Under the pieces are notes generated by a model that was not told the origin of the DNA, did no database searches, and saw only the letters and a list, made by a program, of their open reading frames with translations. A program made the translations under genes and the position numbers. From positions 61,009,567 through 61,073,566 of the forward strand of contig CM057227.1 of the NCBI GenBank assembly GCA_029891385.1: a DNA stretch of 64,000 nt, given 5' to 3'. Positions within the stretch are counted from its first letter, which is position 1. Every line of letters begins with the position of its first letter. Of the stretch, positions 37,701 to 48,181 are shown one piece after another. This DNA is from Erythroxylum novogranatense. Its lineage: Eukaryota; Streptophyta; Magnoliopsida; Malpighiales; Erythroxylaceae.

Positions 37701-39425
37701 TTAGATCGTTGGTGAGACCTTGGTTCCTTTGCTGAGCAATAGCCCCATTGTTGTCACAATACAACCGTATGGGCCCATCACGATAGGAACCACACCAAGT
37801 TTAGTAATGAACTTCTTGATCCAAACAGCTTCCTTTGTTGCCTCTGATGCAGCAATGTACTCTGCCTCGGTCGTTGAATCAGCCGTCGTCTCTTGTTTGG
37901 AACTCTTCCAACCGATCTCCCGCTGCTTCGATGTGAAAACATAACCTGACTGGGATTTTGAATCATCCTTATCAGATTGAAAACTGGCATCTGTATGCCC
38001 ACTCACTTGGAGATTTCCATCTCCATATATCAAGAAAACATCCTTAGTCCTTCGCAAGTACTTGAGGATATTCTTGACAGCCACCCAGTGACCCTCACCA
38101 GGATCCGATTGGTATCTGCTCGTGACACTCAGAGCATACGATACATCAGGCCTCATACATAACATAGCATACATGATCGATCCTACTGCAGACGCATACG
38201 GGATCTGATCCATGCGCATTCTCTCATCTTGTGTCTTAGGACACATAGATTTCGAGATTGTTATCCCATGAGACATAGGAAGAAACCCTCTCTTGGATTG
38301 CTCCATGCTAAACCTCTTTAGCATCTTGTCTATGTACGATGATTGTGAAAGACCAAGCAACCTTTTTGATCTATCTCTATCGATTCTTATCCCAAGGATA
38401 TAAGTTGCTTCACCAAGGTCCTTCATGGCAAATTGTTTGGACAACCAAATCTTGACTGATTGTAGCATCGAGACATCGTTTCCTAGTAATAATATGTCAT
38501 CCACATATAGCACAAGGAATACGATTGCAGTCCCATTAACCTTCTTGTACACACAGTGTTCATCCGGATTTTGTGAGAAACCAAACTCTTTGATTGACTC
38601 ATCAAAACGGATGTTCCAACTCCTGGATGCTTGCTTCAATCCATAAATGGATTTCTGAAGCTTGCATACCTTTTCTCCATTGATGGAAGTGAAGCCCTCT
38701 GGTTGTGTCATGTACACATCCTCGGCCAGATTTCCATTAAGGAAAGCTGTCTTCACATCCATTTGCCATATCTCATAATCATAATGAGCGGCAATGGCTA
38801 GGAGTATCCTAATGGATTTAAGCATTGCTACGGGGCTGAAGGTCTCGTCATAGTCAACTCCTTGTCTTTGACGAAATCCTTTGGCCACAAGCCTTTCTTT
38901 ATAAGTAATCATATTACCATCCACGTCGGTTTTCTTCTTAAAAACCCATTTGCACCCTATAGGTTTTATCCCTTCAGGTGCATCAACCAAAGTCCATACT
39001 TGGTTTTGGTACATGGAATCCATTTCGGCTTTCATGGCGCAAAGCCATTTTTCGACTCGAACTTTTGTAACCTCTTCATAGGTAGCAGGCTCATCATCTT
39101 CTATGAGCAATACGTCATTCTGTTCACTTACAAGAAATCTATATCTCTCGGGAACAGTGCGTATCCTACTTGACCTCTGAACTTCGTGTGTAGTAGAAGG
39201 TTGAATTACTTCATCCGAATGAGTGACATTTTCGTGTTCAGAGCGGTTGATCTGTATGCTGTTGAGCATCTTGAACTTCTTCAAGTTCAACTTTGCTCCC
39301 ACCGCCTTCTTCTTGCGAAGAAACTCTTTCGCTAAGAAGATAGCATGCTTTGAAACAAACACCTTTTGTTCCTCGTGAAGGTAGAATTGATATCCCATGG
39401 TCTCTTTAGGATATCCTACAAACAA
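37701..39425 (-). CDS. Copia reverse transcriptase and RNase H (pol C-terminal block)
   Basis: A 574-codon open frame that covers the integrase tail ('FVGYPKETMGYQFY', residues 2-15), the RT and the RNase H. RT motifs are 'MDVKTAFLNG' at 222-231, 'YGLKQASRSW' at 261-270 and the catalytic YVDD at 307-310. RNase H shows D479 ('HTDASF') and E520 ('TEAEYIAASEA'). Normally the RNase H ends after 'LYCDNNGAI' and 'EPRSHQRSKH'. Here those residues are encoded in other frames between about 37780 and 37690, so small indels truncate the tail. The Met at 39425 is only the first in the open frame; the native protein is a polyprotein, processed by the element's protease. Confidence 0.93.
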   Translation of the reverse strand: MFVGYPKETMGYQFYLHEEQKVFVSKHAIFLAKEFLRKKKAVGAKLNLKKFKMLNSIQINRSEHENVTHSDEVIQPSTTHEVQRSSRIRTVPERYRFLVSEQNDVLLIEDDEPATYEEVTKVRVEKWLCAMKAEMDSMYQNQVWTLVDAPEGIKPIGCKWVFKKKTDVDGNMITYKERLVAKGFRQRQGVDYDETFSPVAMLKSIRILLAIAAHYDYEIWQMDVKTAFLNGNLAEDVYMTQPEGFTSINGEKVCKLQKSIYGLKQASRSWNIRFDESIKEFGFSQNPDEHCVYKKVNGTAIVFLVLYVDDILLLGNDVSMLQSVKIWLSKQFAMKDLGEATYILGIRIDRDRSKRLLGLSQSSYIDKMLKRFSMEQSKRGFLPMSHGITISKSMCPKTQDERMRMDQIPYASAVGSIMYAMLCMRPDVSYALSVTSRYQSDPGEGHWVAVKNILKYLRRTKDVFLIYGDGNLQVSGHTDASFQSDKDDSKSQSGYVFTSKQREIGWKSSKQETTADSTTEAEYIAASEATKEAVWIKKFITKLGVVPIVMGPYGCIVTTMGLLLSKGTKVSPTI

Positions 39426-39458
39426 ACACTTGTCGACTTTGCTTCAAGCTTATCTTGA

Positions 39459-40394
39459 TTAATCCGCTTCATGTAAGCCAGGATAACCCCAAACTTTCAA
39501 ATGAGAAAGATAAGGTTTTCTGTTAGTCCACATCTCATATGGAGTAACATCAACTGTCTTAGAGGGAACTCTGTTTAGCAAGTAAACAGTTGTCTCTAGC
39601 GCATACCCCCAAAATGATTTTGGTAACTTTGCGAAACCCATCATTGATCGTACCATGTCCAACAAGGTTCGATTTCTCCTTTCAGCCACACCATTGTGCT
39701 GTGGTGTGTAAGGAGGAGTCCACTGAGATAAAATGCCATTATCTCCGAGATAATCCAAACTGTTGGTCAAGTATTCTCCACCACTATCGGATCGTAATGC
39801 CTTGATACTTTTACCAAGCTGGTTTTCTACTTCATTTCTAAATTGTTTGAACTTTTCAAACGCTTCAGATTTGTATCTCATCAGATACAAGTACCCATAT
39901 CGAGAATAATCATCGATAAAGGTAATGAAGTAACGACAACCACTTCTAGCATGGATGGACATCGGACCGCATACATCTGAATGTATTAGGTCTAATACTC
40001 CAGTCGCTCGTTCACCCTTTCCCTTGAAGGGTAACTTAGTCATCTTGCCTAATAAACAAGATTCGCATGTGTCATATGATTCATAATTAAATGACCATAA
40101 ACTGCCACTCTTATGGAGTTTAGCAATGCGTGTCTCATTTATATGGCCAAGCCGACAATGCCATAAGTAAGTTGACTTTAAATTATCTCTTTTATGCCTT
40201 TTGGTGTCATTGACATGCATAATTGGATGAGACATATCTAATATGTATATACCATTGCATAATGTACCAGTACCATAAAGCATTCCATTAGAATTAATAG
40301 AACAACCATTGCTATTAAAATTCAAATGGAAACCAAATCTATTTAAACAAGAAATGCATAATATGTTCTTTGTCAAACGGGTACAAAATAACAA
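39459..40394 (-). CDS. Copia integrase (pol middle block)
   Basis: A 311-codon open frame. GAG-pre-integrase zinc domain: H79, H84, C110, C113 ('WHCRLGH', 'CESCLLGK'). Catalytic core: D140 ('HSDVCGPM'), D203 ('RSDSGGEY') and E238 ('GVAERRNRT'), a D-D-35-E arrangement. It would insert the cDNA and make the 5-bp target duplications seen here. The frame ends in 'VWGYPGLHEAD', where the family reads 'VWGCPAHVKRINQDKLE'. The missing part ('MKRINQDKLEAKS') is in another frame, so two single-base shifts separate it from the RT block. Confidence 0.92.
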   Translation of the reverse strand: MLFCTRLTKNILCISCLNRFGFHLNFNSNGCSINSNGMLYGTGTLCNGIYILDMSHPIMHVNDTKRHKRDNLKSTYLWHCRLGHINETRIAKLHKSGSLWSFNYESYDTCESCLLGKMTKLPFKGKGERATGVLDLIHSDVCGPMSIHARSGCRYFITFIDDYSRYGYLYLMRYKSEAFEKFKQFRNEVENQLGKSIKALRSDSGGEYLTNSLDYLGDNGILSQWTPPYTPQHNGVAERRNRTLLDMVRSMMGFAKLPKSFWGYALETTVYLLNRVPSKTVDVTPYEMWTNRKPYLSHLKVWGYPGLHEAD

Positions 40395-40846
40395 TCATCC
40401 AATTCGAGTACAAGCCCAGTGGGGAGAGACAAAACATAGGTTCCTACGGCTAATGCAGCAACTCTTGCTCCATTTCTAACACGCAGGTCTATTTCTCCCT
40501 TCATGAGTTGTCTACTGTCCCTTAGGCCCTGCATATCATTACATATGTGTGAGCCACAACCAGTATCAAATACCCAAATGTTATGATCAGAAACAGTATT
40601 AACCTCAATAACATACATACCTGAAGTAGTTGAGGCATCTGATGCCTTCTTCTGCTTCAGTGACTCCAGATAGACTTTGCAATTGCGCCTCCAATGGCCA
40701 TCTTTACCACAATGGAAACAAGTTCCTTTCGGGGCAGCTTCTTTGGTCTTCTTCTTGATGGCGCTTCCCTTTGGTTTCTTGGCCTTCTTCTTCTTTGGGT
40801 TCTTTTTCTTCTTTGAACCAGAAGAAGAAGCAGCCACCATTAGCAC
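40373..40846 (-). CDS. Copia gag C-terminus (zinc knuckle) and aspartic protease
   Basis: A 157-codon open frame. It has a very lysine-rich basic stretch (residues 11-36), a CCHC knuckle C43-C46-H51-C56, and the protease active site D94-T-G ('WVFDTGCGSHIC'). The frame overlaps the integrase frame by 22 bases in a different register, so protease and integrase are joined by a frameshift. This is likely a mutation, since the family encodes them in one frame. The gag part between 41032 and 40847 is interrupted. Confidence 0.9.
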   Translation of the reverse strand: MLMVAASSSGSKKKKNPKKKKAKKPKGSAIKKKTKEAAPKGTCFHCGKDGHWRRNCKVYLESLKQKKASDASTTSGMYVIEVNTVSDHNIWVFDTGCGSHICNDMQGLRDSRQLMKGEIDLRVRNGARVAALAVGTYVLSLPTGLVLELDDCYFVPV

Positions 40847-41032
40847 TTGCTTACTATCATTCTTGATAGTCCGTCACTGTTTCTTGAGCAGATTGATCAA
40901 CTCAGGTATTGTTGTGGATATTTGGTTCATCCGATAGTTTAACACGAACTGTGAATAACTCTCGGACAATCCAACCAGAATTAAGTCTATACTTAACTCA
41001 TAATCCATTACAAAACCTAAGATGGCCAATCT

Positions 41033-41461
41033 CTAAATATAGCCATTCATCTTTAGGGCATACTGCACAGCAGATGTCCCTGGAGCCATCTTTGTGGTGA
41101 AGAGAAGCCTTGAGGTCTCGAACCTTTCAGACCGAGCTTGCTCATCAAACAGCTCCCTAAGATGAAATACTATAGTGTGAGCATCCATGGACTCTTGCTG
41201 CTTCTGCAGCTCTGGTGACATCGAGGCAAGCATAATGCAAGTAGCCATGTCACTGTCCTTTAGATGCTTACGATATGCCTTCTGATCCTCATCAGAAGCA
41301 TCGACAGCAGGTGCATCTGGAAGTGGAACATCTAGGATATATCCCAGTTCCTCAGATCTGAGAACAATTCTCAGATTCCTTAGCCAGTCAAGAAAATTCG
41401 GTCCAGTTAACTTGTTGGAATCCATTAGCGAGCGTAAGTTCACACTGGAAGACATCTTCAA
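41033..41461 (-). CDS. Copia gag N-terminal fragment
   Basis: 142 codons. The start at 41455 ('MSSSVNLRSLMDSNKLTG') fits the family better than 41461. Residues about 10-135 match copia gag ('NFLDWLRNLRIVL', 'IMLASMSPELQKQ', 'FETSRLLFTTKMAPGTSAVQ'). A stop after 'MNGYI' cuts the protein. Remaining gag residues up to the zinc knuckle lie in shifted frames (41032-40850). Confidence 0.88.
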   Translation of the reverse strand: MKMSSSVNLRSLMDSNKLTGPNFLDWLRNLRIVLRSEELGYILDVPLPDAPAVDASDEDQKAYRKHLKDSDMATCIMLASMSPELQKQQESMDAHTIVFHLRELFDEQARSERFETSRLLFTTKMAPGTSAVQYALKMNGYI

Positions 41462-41644
41462 CCAACCTAAACGGAAAGAGAGAAAGAATGTTAGAATAGG
41501 AATAGATGCATAATCATAAGGACTTGAATGATATGCAAAAAGCTCCCACTAGTTTCATAGAATCCATAACCCTCATTACGAATCCAAAGAAACAAAATGA
41601 CATAATGTCCTAGTGGGTTGATATCCGATATTGCTAAGAATGAC

Positions 41645-42040
41645 CTTGGGTTTACCCAACAAGCCACAACTTAGGTCAATCGGTAGGTATCGAACATACC
41701 AATTGCATCATCGATAACCAACATTAAGCATGACCTTGGGTTTACCCAACAAGCCACCTTATGTCTCGGGAGGTATCAGATATACCAATTACATCTTAGA
41801 CACAACTATCGATCAGTGCTATCAACTTGTTGATGTGTGCACTTACATTAGGTTATCAACTCTTTGATGCGCATACATCTGATGTATGCTACCCAATTTC
41901 GCCTCTGTTCACGTTGAACTTGAGTTTACTCAACAAACCAACGCTTCTAGTGAAAACCAACCCATTAATCCAAAAATCACATTTTCATGGTTCGAACATA
42001 TCCGTATAGAGTGAGCTTGGGTTTACCCAACAACTCAACC
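41645..42040. repeat. Imperfect direct repeats in leader ('gggtttacccaacaa')
   Basis: 'cttgggtttacccaacaa' occurs at about 41645, 41735 and 42011. A diverged copy, 'gagtttactcaacaaacca', lies at about 41923. The core GGGTTTACCC is nearly self-complementary (GGGTTTACCC reads GGGTAAACCC on the other strand). Confidence 0.8.
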
Positions 42041-42238
42041 CTATAAGAACTCTGGTTCTTACCATATTAATGGAAGGCGTTAGTTTTCATATGATTTGAG
42101 GGTTTTCAGGTCTCATCTTCTTCTTCTCCAAGCCGTAGGATTATTGTCACCATGACTATATGGCATGACTTAGGGTACTTCATCAATCACATTGAATTTA
42201 TACCTAAAATCATCCATCATCCCTCCTTTGCATGTTAT

Positions 42239-42351
42239 AAGTCGACTTGTGCAACTGTGCACGAACAAGTCGACTTGTACCATTGTGCAAGTCGACTTAT
42301 ACGTTTACAGTGCACGGACAAGTCGACTTGTACATTGTAATAAGTCGACTT
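42239..42351. repeat. AAGTCGACTT palindrome array in leader
   Basis: Five perfect decamers at 42239, 42267, 42289, 42320 and 42342. They alternate with 'gtgcacga' and 'tgcacgga' words, so the unit has a second small palindrome (GTGCAC). Confidence 0.93.
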
Positions 42352-43459
42352 ATCCAAGAGAAATTGCTATCTAATCGCTAATTTCTCAATCCGTAGTCCC
42401 AATTCACAATACCAACATACCTAAGGTAATATCTGTTAATTTGATGTACCAATGAACACTTCATTGTTACATGATTGCCATATCTGATCAAACCATACAA
42501 GAAAAGCTTGAAAATGAGTCATTACTCATAAATATCCAAACAATTTAGGAAACACCAAATTATCACCCTAAGCATCTCTAGCTAGTCCATACGTTATCAA
42601 ATTACTTCGGCACAAGTCACAAAAAATTATGACGGCCAAAACAAGCAAGATAATGAAATACACTAACGAGACGCTAATGTGACCTATTCGGCATCCGAAA
42701 ATTCTTGGAAAACCAACTTCAAGAAATTCAGTTTGGAAAGCATACTACATCAAGATAATTCATTTTCAATCACATTAAAAATGGTCCAAGGCATTGGAAC
42801 TGAAAAATACACATTCAATTATGTCAAGCAAAACAGTCCCAGCAATGTTCACAAAACTGCCAAGTACTACACATTGCTCGAAATAATCATTGAAAAAATT
42901 TCAATAAATTCTGAGAAAATTATACAGGTTACTACATGTTCAGAAAATGCTTCAAGAATTGTTTCAGGATTTATAGCCATCAAAAACTCAGTGAACCTAA
43001 TCAACAAAACCGATTCAAAATCTGTGTTCATCAACACAGCTATTCCCAACAGCATAGAATAAATTCGTGAATAAATAGCAAATCACCTTGAAAACACTTT
43101 TCCATCCACATGGACATTCACAAACATCGTAGGGACATGTTGATGAAGGCCAATCCGAAAAAAAAATTTTCTATAATTTATTATCGAATTTATACACATG
43201 CCTGTTCACATGATGTGTCACAAAACAGCATCTAGAACCTTAGGGAATAAAATAGAAAAACTATATCAAAACAAATTGATAAATTCTCATCTTTCACAGA
43301 CATATTCTATAACATGTTATGAACAATTCTGGGCAGAAAATTTTAGAAAAACATATCCCTATATTAATTCGAAATTTGGACAGCATGCATGCATCAACGT
43401 CAAATTCAAATAGGAAGTCCGACCTAGCTAGGGTTTTAGCTTCATACACGACACAAGTG

Positions 43460-43471
43460 GCTCTAATACTA
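43460..43471 (-). other. Degenerate tRNA-iMet primer-binding site
   Basis: The minus strand reads TAGTATTAGAGC, which differs from TGGTATCAGAGC at two positions, one base inside the 5' LTR. Either the element has decayed here or it tolerated a weaker primer match. Confidence 0.75.
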
Positions 43472-43472
43472 C

Positions 43473-45405
43473 TGTAGGAAAATCCCGGGAGGTACACCAC
43501 ATGTACCAGGTGCGGAAAACAAAAATTTTTGTCACCGGGACCTTCCCGAAGGCCAGGATCTATGTGTCTGTATGAAGATTCAAACCTAAATAGCCAATAG
43601 AGACTATCTCTAAAGGTATCCACGCAGAGATCAGAAAACCTAACCGGGACAAACCCTTTTGACCCGGGAATAGCTAGAATAAAGTAAAGGCTGCTAGATC
43701 CTACCTCTGTCCTTGGAGAGCTTGAAATTTGATGGAGGAAGATGAAAAACTTGGAGGAAAAGATGAAGCCTTGAATATCGATGGAGATGAGAGATGAAGA
43801 CTTAGGTTTTTCTCAAAAACCTTCTTCCCTTTCTAAAACCCACGACACACTCACCAAGCCCACTTTTTTCATTTTTCTTTAACACTTTAAAGACTCATCA
43901 AAGGCTAATGGTGGACAAGCTTCCACGTTAGCCATTTATATATATATATAATAAAGCTAAAAGATCATCTTTTCCTCCATCCACGTGCATAGCATATATA
44001 TATATTAATTAATTATTTAATTAATTAATCATATATATATATGTATATATATTACTGAAGTGGTCCAGTCACACTGGGGTCGGTCCTACCGACCTACCGG
44101 GTCCAGATATGGGATAAACCCCCGAAAACCTTTTTCAACAATATCGATGTCGCGATCTCATCGGGACATATCTCGATCTCATCGGGATCCATTTAATCCT
44201 AATGCTCTCCATAATTGGAACTCTGTCCAATACCTTTTTACGGATTCTCTGAAACACTCTTATGCGTGTGACCCTTTAGATTCCCGATTATTTTGGCCAC
44301 TTAGATTAACACTTAATCTGAGTAGGTCATGAGCGGCATCTAGCAACACATCATGACCCCCAATTGACCGGAAAGTAATTGGTTTGATGAATTCATCACG
44401 AACCAGATCACGAACCCTTCTATAGACAATTACTGTGCAATTCGTCCTTTCATCATCCTATACCCCACTTGGTTATGAGTATGGTCAAAGTGTCAACTCT
44501 TACTAGACTAAGTCTAGCCCAAGTGATATCAGTTCCTGTCATAGGATTCGTTACTTTATATTTCCATGAAGACACTCTTCATGACATATTTATGCTCTGG
44601 CCAGAGACTTAAAGTAATGATCCTGACAAGAGGCCAGGGTATCTCTTCTGCTATCACAGAAGTGATGAATCCTCTATTGGCTACTCAATTACCTTCGAAT
44701 ACCTCAAGCTATACTCAAGCACCACCCTATGAGTAACCTCTGAAAGGCAACAAGGAATGGAGTCAAAGCACAGAATCAATATCCAAGATATCCTTGAGTA
44801 CCTCAAGTCTAAGGATACTTGCACCATTGTTATGATGAGATTATCACTGACATTAGAATAGGACATCCATGTGATGATCTCATGGCAGGTCATCCAATGT
44901 ACTTACTACCGCTAGTAAGCATCCACATGTCAACTCTAAATATCTCATATTTACAGCTTCGAGATCCACCGCTTGATCCAATCAAGGAGTATAACATATG
45001 CTAGTCCGTCCGGGATTAATGATGTCCGGTCTCATTAATCCTATGACTAGGAGAATTTAGATACTGACATAATTGCACATGATAGGAATCTCAAGATTAT
45101 GATCACATCATAATTTCCTTCATGCTATGTCATATATCATGGACTTCATTAATTTTATTAAAGATCAATATCAACTCATAAAGAACATCAAATAAATGAA
45201 ACATGCCTTTCTTTATTTATTCATAAAGTCTGTACATGACTATGAACAAAAAGCGCTAAAGGAGGTTGCCTTTAGGGCACTACTCTAACAATCTCACGGT
45301 ACTGTACACGCATAAGTCGACTTACACGGGTATACAAGTCGACTTATTAGTACCGAACTGGTATAAGTCGACTTACATCTCAATACAAGTCGACTTACAC
45401 CTACA
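43473..45405 (-). repeat. 5' LTR of Angela-like element
   Basis: Plus-strand ends TGTAGGAAAATCCCGGG...CACCTACA, 1933 bp. It has a shorter (TA)n tract than the other LTR. Four AAGTCGACTT sites lie at 45314, 45336, 45365 and 45387, close to the end that becomes the U3 start in minus orientation or the outer edge. Confidence 0.95.
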
Positions 45406-45410
45406 CATTC

Positions 45411-45941
45411 ATGTATGTATAAGTTTTTAGGATTGGTTTGTTTAACAAGTATCTAATCTGACAATATGTAAGTTCTATACTAATTGTGTTGTAGGTAAAA
45501 GATTTCCTACCATTTCATCTACAAGTTTAACAATAGCAGAAATGTTGTTGCAAGAAGGTGTTTAAAACCTTGCACGTGAGAAAAGAACTTTCATTGTTTC
45601 CATTGGTGCATTTGAACATGCTAGGACCCTTCTCGAGAATGCAAACATCGGGGACTAATTTACCTTTATCGACTCTTATGTTACTTAGAATTCAAGAAAA
45701 AAATTCTATCATTGTGATTTATCTCTGCAATATACTAGACTCAGCTATAAACTAATTATATTATGGTTCGATATATGACTGTAATAATTTTTCTCATACT
45801 TGAATTCAAAGTTTGTATTTCAATATGATATTTAACAAATCGCTTTTGATCCTTTTCCATATATTTTGTAAAATACTAGGGTCATATTCAAATTCCTATA
45901 TTTCTAGAAAATTCAATAAATAATGAATTTTAAGTAGAAAT
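45411..45941 (+). other. CACTA internal sequence without recognised gene
   Basis: Follows the copia insertion; expected to contain TNP2, but no TNP2 core was recognised. A short plus frame ending 'FSRMQTSGTNLPL' may be a residue of a coding exon. Function unknown. Confidence 0.4.
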
Positions 45942-47611
45942 ATGCCACCAAAGAGACAATGTGATGTAATGCATCCCAGGTTCAGATACATGTTCAAAGG
46001 TACATATTGTAAGGGTGGACCATCATAATCTCCATCCGCAACTGAATCACCACCTCCACCTCCAGGGCCTTATAGTTGCAAATGAACCATCACCTGCTGC
46101 TCATGATGCTTCACCATCAACCACTCATACATCATCCACTACCCTTATAGCAGATGAAGGAGACGACCGCCAGCCTGGAGTTGAGGGACCCAATGGAAGA
46201 AATATATAAGAATTGTCCATAATCTGTAATTAAAATCTCATGAAGCACTACATATGTTTATAATTAAGTTATAGGTTTAAAATTTTGCAAATGTTATCAA
46301 AATTTTTGTTTTTATATTAGGTTGATTTCGTCTAGACCGTGTTCTAGAAATATGACATCTACATTTAAGGAGATGGTTGATCCTGAGGGTTACGTATGTG
46401 AGAAGATCTCTTAGGCCACAAAGGCATTTTACTTTCAGGAGTTTGAGGTACAATAATTCATAATTTTCTTTTTTCATTGATTTGTATACATTAATTAGAT
46501 AAATATTATTAGATTATAAGTTATCAAATTTTTATCTTTTTATTTCAAAAATAGTTTTTCTGGAATTTTGGTATCGACGGAGTCATGCATTAAATATGAG
46601 AGAGGCAAGTTCATAAACATTATTGCGACTTTATTGGTGCGATACACAAGGTTGTTGTACAACCACCTTATATTTCTAAGGGCATATGGAGTCATTGGAA
46701 GGAGTATTAGACATCACCTGAGGCAATGTTCATCTCAGGGCATAACTCGATCAACAGACATGAAAGACCGAGGGAGAGAGTCTTCCCGTACATACAGGAG
46801 GATCAATTATCCACCATGAGCATGCAGAGAGGCTTGTAAGTATCTAAATCTTACACTTATATTTTAATTTGTAACTTTATTGTATTTCAATTTAAATTGA
46901 TGTGTGAATGTTAAATGAAAATATCTGTATTATGAATAATGATCATGGTATAAATGTCTGGTGCCATATATGACTGTGTTGAGTTATTTTCTTTGTTCAA
47001 CAGGGGGTAATATCATAAAAATAGAGGAGACCTAGCTGAAATTTTTATAAATTCTAGTTTAACTTAAAACATTTTATTGTTATGCAGGAAAAGTCTATGG
47101 CCATAAGATCTACACTCCGTCAGCTGTTTTTGCATACTCATATTAAGAAGCATGACGGTGCGACATTTGTCAACAGCCGATTTAGAGAACTGAATGTATG
47201 CGAAATTTATGTTTTAATATTCATTCTTAGTAATTGTCACTTACTAATATAAGCATTGCTTCTTAATAGAACCAAACACAAGAAAGTGTTCCGCGACAGT
47301 CTCAGGGAGAAAAAGCTGCAGATGAGAGTCGGGTATATTTTGATGCAGTGGGTGATAGGGACAGTCATGGAAGGATCTTCGTTCTAGACTCATTTGCAAA
47401 CACATGTTATTCGCACTCCTTTACATCCATTATAGCAGCATCTAGTAGACGATCGACAATGAACCATATCCATCAACTTGACAACACAGTGCAGACATTG
47501 ACAAGTCAATTGCAATAGATGATGGAGTACATGACTAAGCTCCAAAATGACATGGAGCAGTTGCAAGGCAAGGGTAGAGACTCAGACCATCCGTGGTCAC
47601 CAAGACAATAG
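45942..47611 (+). pseudogene. CACTA TnpA/Ptta-type protein (Transposase_24), broken
   Basis: Starts 'MPPKRQ' at 45942, followed by a His/Pro/Ser/Thr-rich linker. Near 46560-46820, in shifted frames, are 'GIWSHWKEY', 'TSPEAMF', 'NSINRHERPRE' and 'YIQEDQLSTM', matching the Ptta core ('VWEEWVKYWSTPEFK..S..NKANR....GS..HT.GSISF'). An exon from about 47090 to 47196 reads 'HIKKHDGATFVNSRFRELN', then a GT...AG intron (about 47197-47270). The last exon holds 'VYFDAVGDRDSHGRIFVLDS' and a Gln-rich coiled-coil-like end. TnpA proteins bind subterminal repeats and help TNP2. Frameshifts and an in-frame TAG near 47517 make it non-functional. Confidence 0.78.
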
Positions 47612-47814
47612 GATTGTTGTAGTCATTTGGTTTGAATTTATGTCTTACTTTATATGATTAATCAACTTTTTGTTCAAACAAATTAAATATAAAAATTAAA
47701 AAAATTATGCATACATTATTTGTAATTGTTGAAATTATGCATATATCATAAGATTGTGAAATAAAATTTAATGTCGGGATTTTAAAAAGGAAAATTTAAT
47801 ACCTTTATGGTATA

Positions 47815-48175
47815 TTCATCGATGGAATATCAGGCTCCGTCAGTATAATTAGTCATATTTATTGACAGTTTATGATAAATCGTCGCAAAAAATGTAAATT
47901 ATTTTTTGTTCTCACCGACGGAATTTTAGTTTCCATTAGTAAAGTTAGTGATGTTTACCGATAAATAGTGATTAACTAGCAGAAAAATGAACATATTCAC
48001 ATTACCTCACCGACATAATTTTAATTCACCGTTGGCATAGTGAGTCATATGTACCGATGGTTGGCATTATATCGTCGGAAACATTTACCCTTTTTACTGT
48101 ACAATCACCGGACATTACTATTAGCAATGGTAAATATACCGACGGAAAGTGTATTCCGTCTGAATATTTATGACG
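47815..48175 (+). repeat. CACTA 3' subterminal repeat region
   Basis: Repeated short words 'ccgacggaa', 'atcgtcgg', 'accgatgg', 'ccgtcagt' in both directions about every 20-40 bp. This is the arrangement of TnpA binding sites near CACTA ends. The terminal CACTA...TAGTG sequence was not found. Confidence 0.7.
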
Positions 48176-48181
48176 ATTACG

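Larger units (their letters stand above)
41462..43472 (-). other. Long 5' leader of Angela-like element
   Basis: About 2 kb between primer site and gag, typical of this branch, with no sustained minus-strand coding frame. It contains the repeats at 41645-42040 and five AAGTCGACTT palindromes. Confidence 0.8.
35558..45405 (-). mobile_element. Angela-like Ty1/copia retrotransposon, full structure
   Basis: A 9848-bp insertion with LTRs of 1956 and 1933 bp (ends TGTAGG...CCTACA) and perfect target duplications CATTC at 35553-35557 and 45406-45410. Minus-strand order is gag, protease, integrase, RT, RNase H, which is the Ty1/copia order. The RT/RNase H sequence ('GSIMYAMLC.RPDVSYALSVT') and the LTR size fit the Angela/BARE branch of the Tork group. 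Gag and pol are split by frameshifts, so it is not autonomous. LTRs differ by roughly a few percent by eye. Confidence 0.93.
31340..48180 (+). mobile_element. CACTA (En/Spm) DNA transposon, decayed, split by copia
   Basis: The outer parts carry inverted subterminal words: 'tttttcgtcggtaatat' at 31344-31360 and 'ataccgacggaaagtg' at 48136-48151, with several CCGACG/CGTCGG variants at 47815-48175. Between them lie a TNP2-type N-terminus (35120) and a TnpA/Ptta-type gene relic (45942-47611). Removing the copia insertion leaves about 7 kb. I did not find CACTA termini or the TNP2 catalytic domain, so the element is defective. Limits are approximate. Confidence 0.75.

Noticed and set aside
37701..39425. 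Treating the copia pol as an intact, active gene
   Set aside because: Frameshifts separate integrase from RT and truncate the RNase H end, and gag is cut by a stop.
42679..43062. 127-codon plus-strand frame in the Angela-like leader
   Set aside because: It is antisense to the element, matches no family I recognise, and a frame of this size can arise by chance in AT-rich leader sequence.
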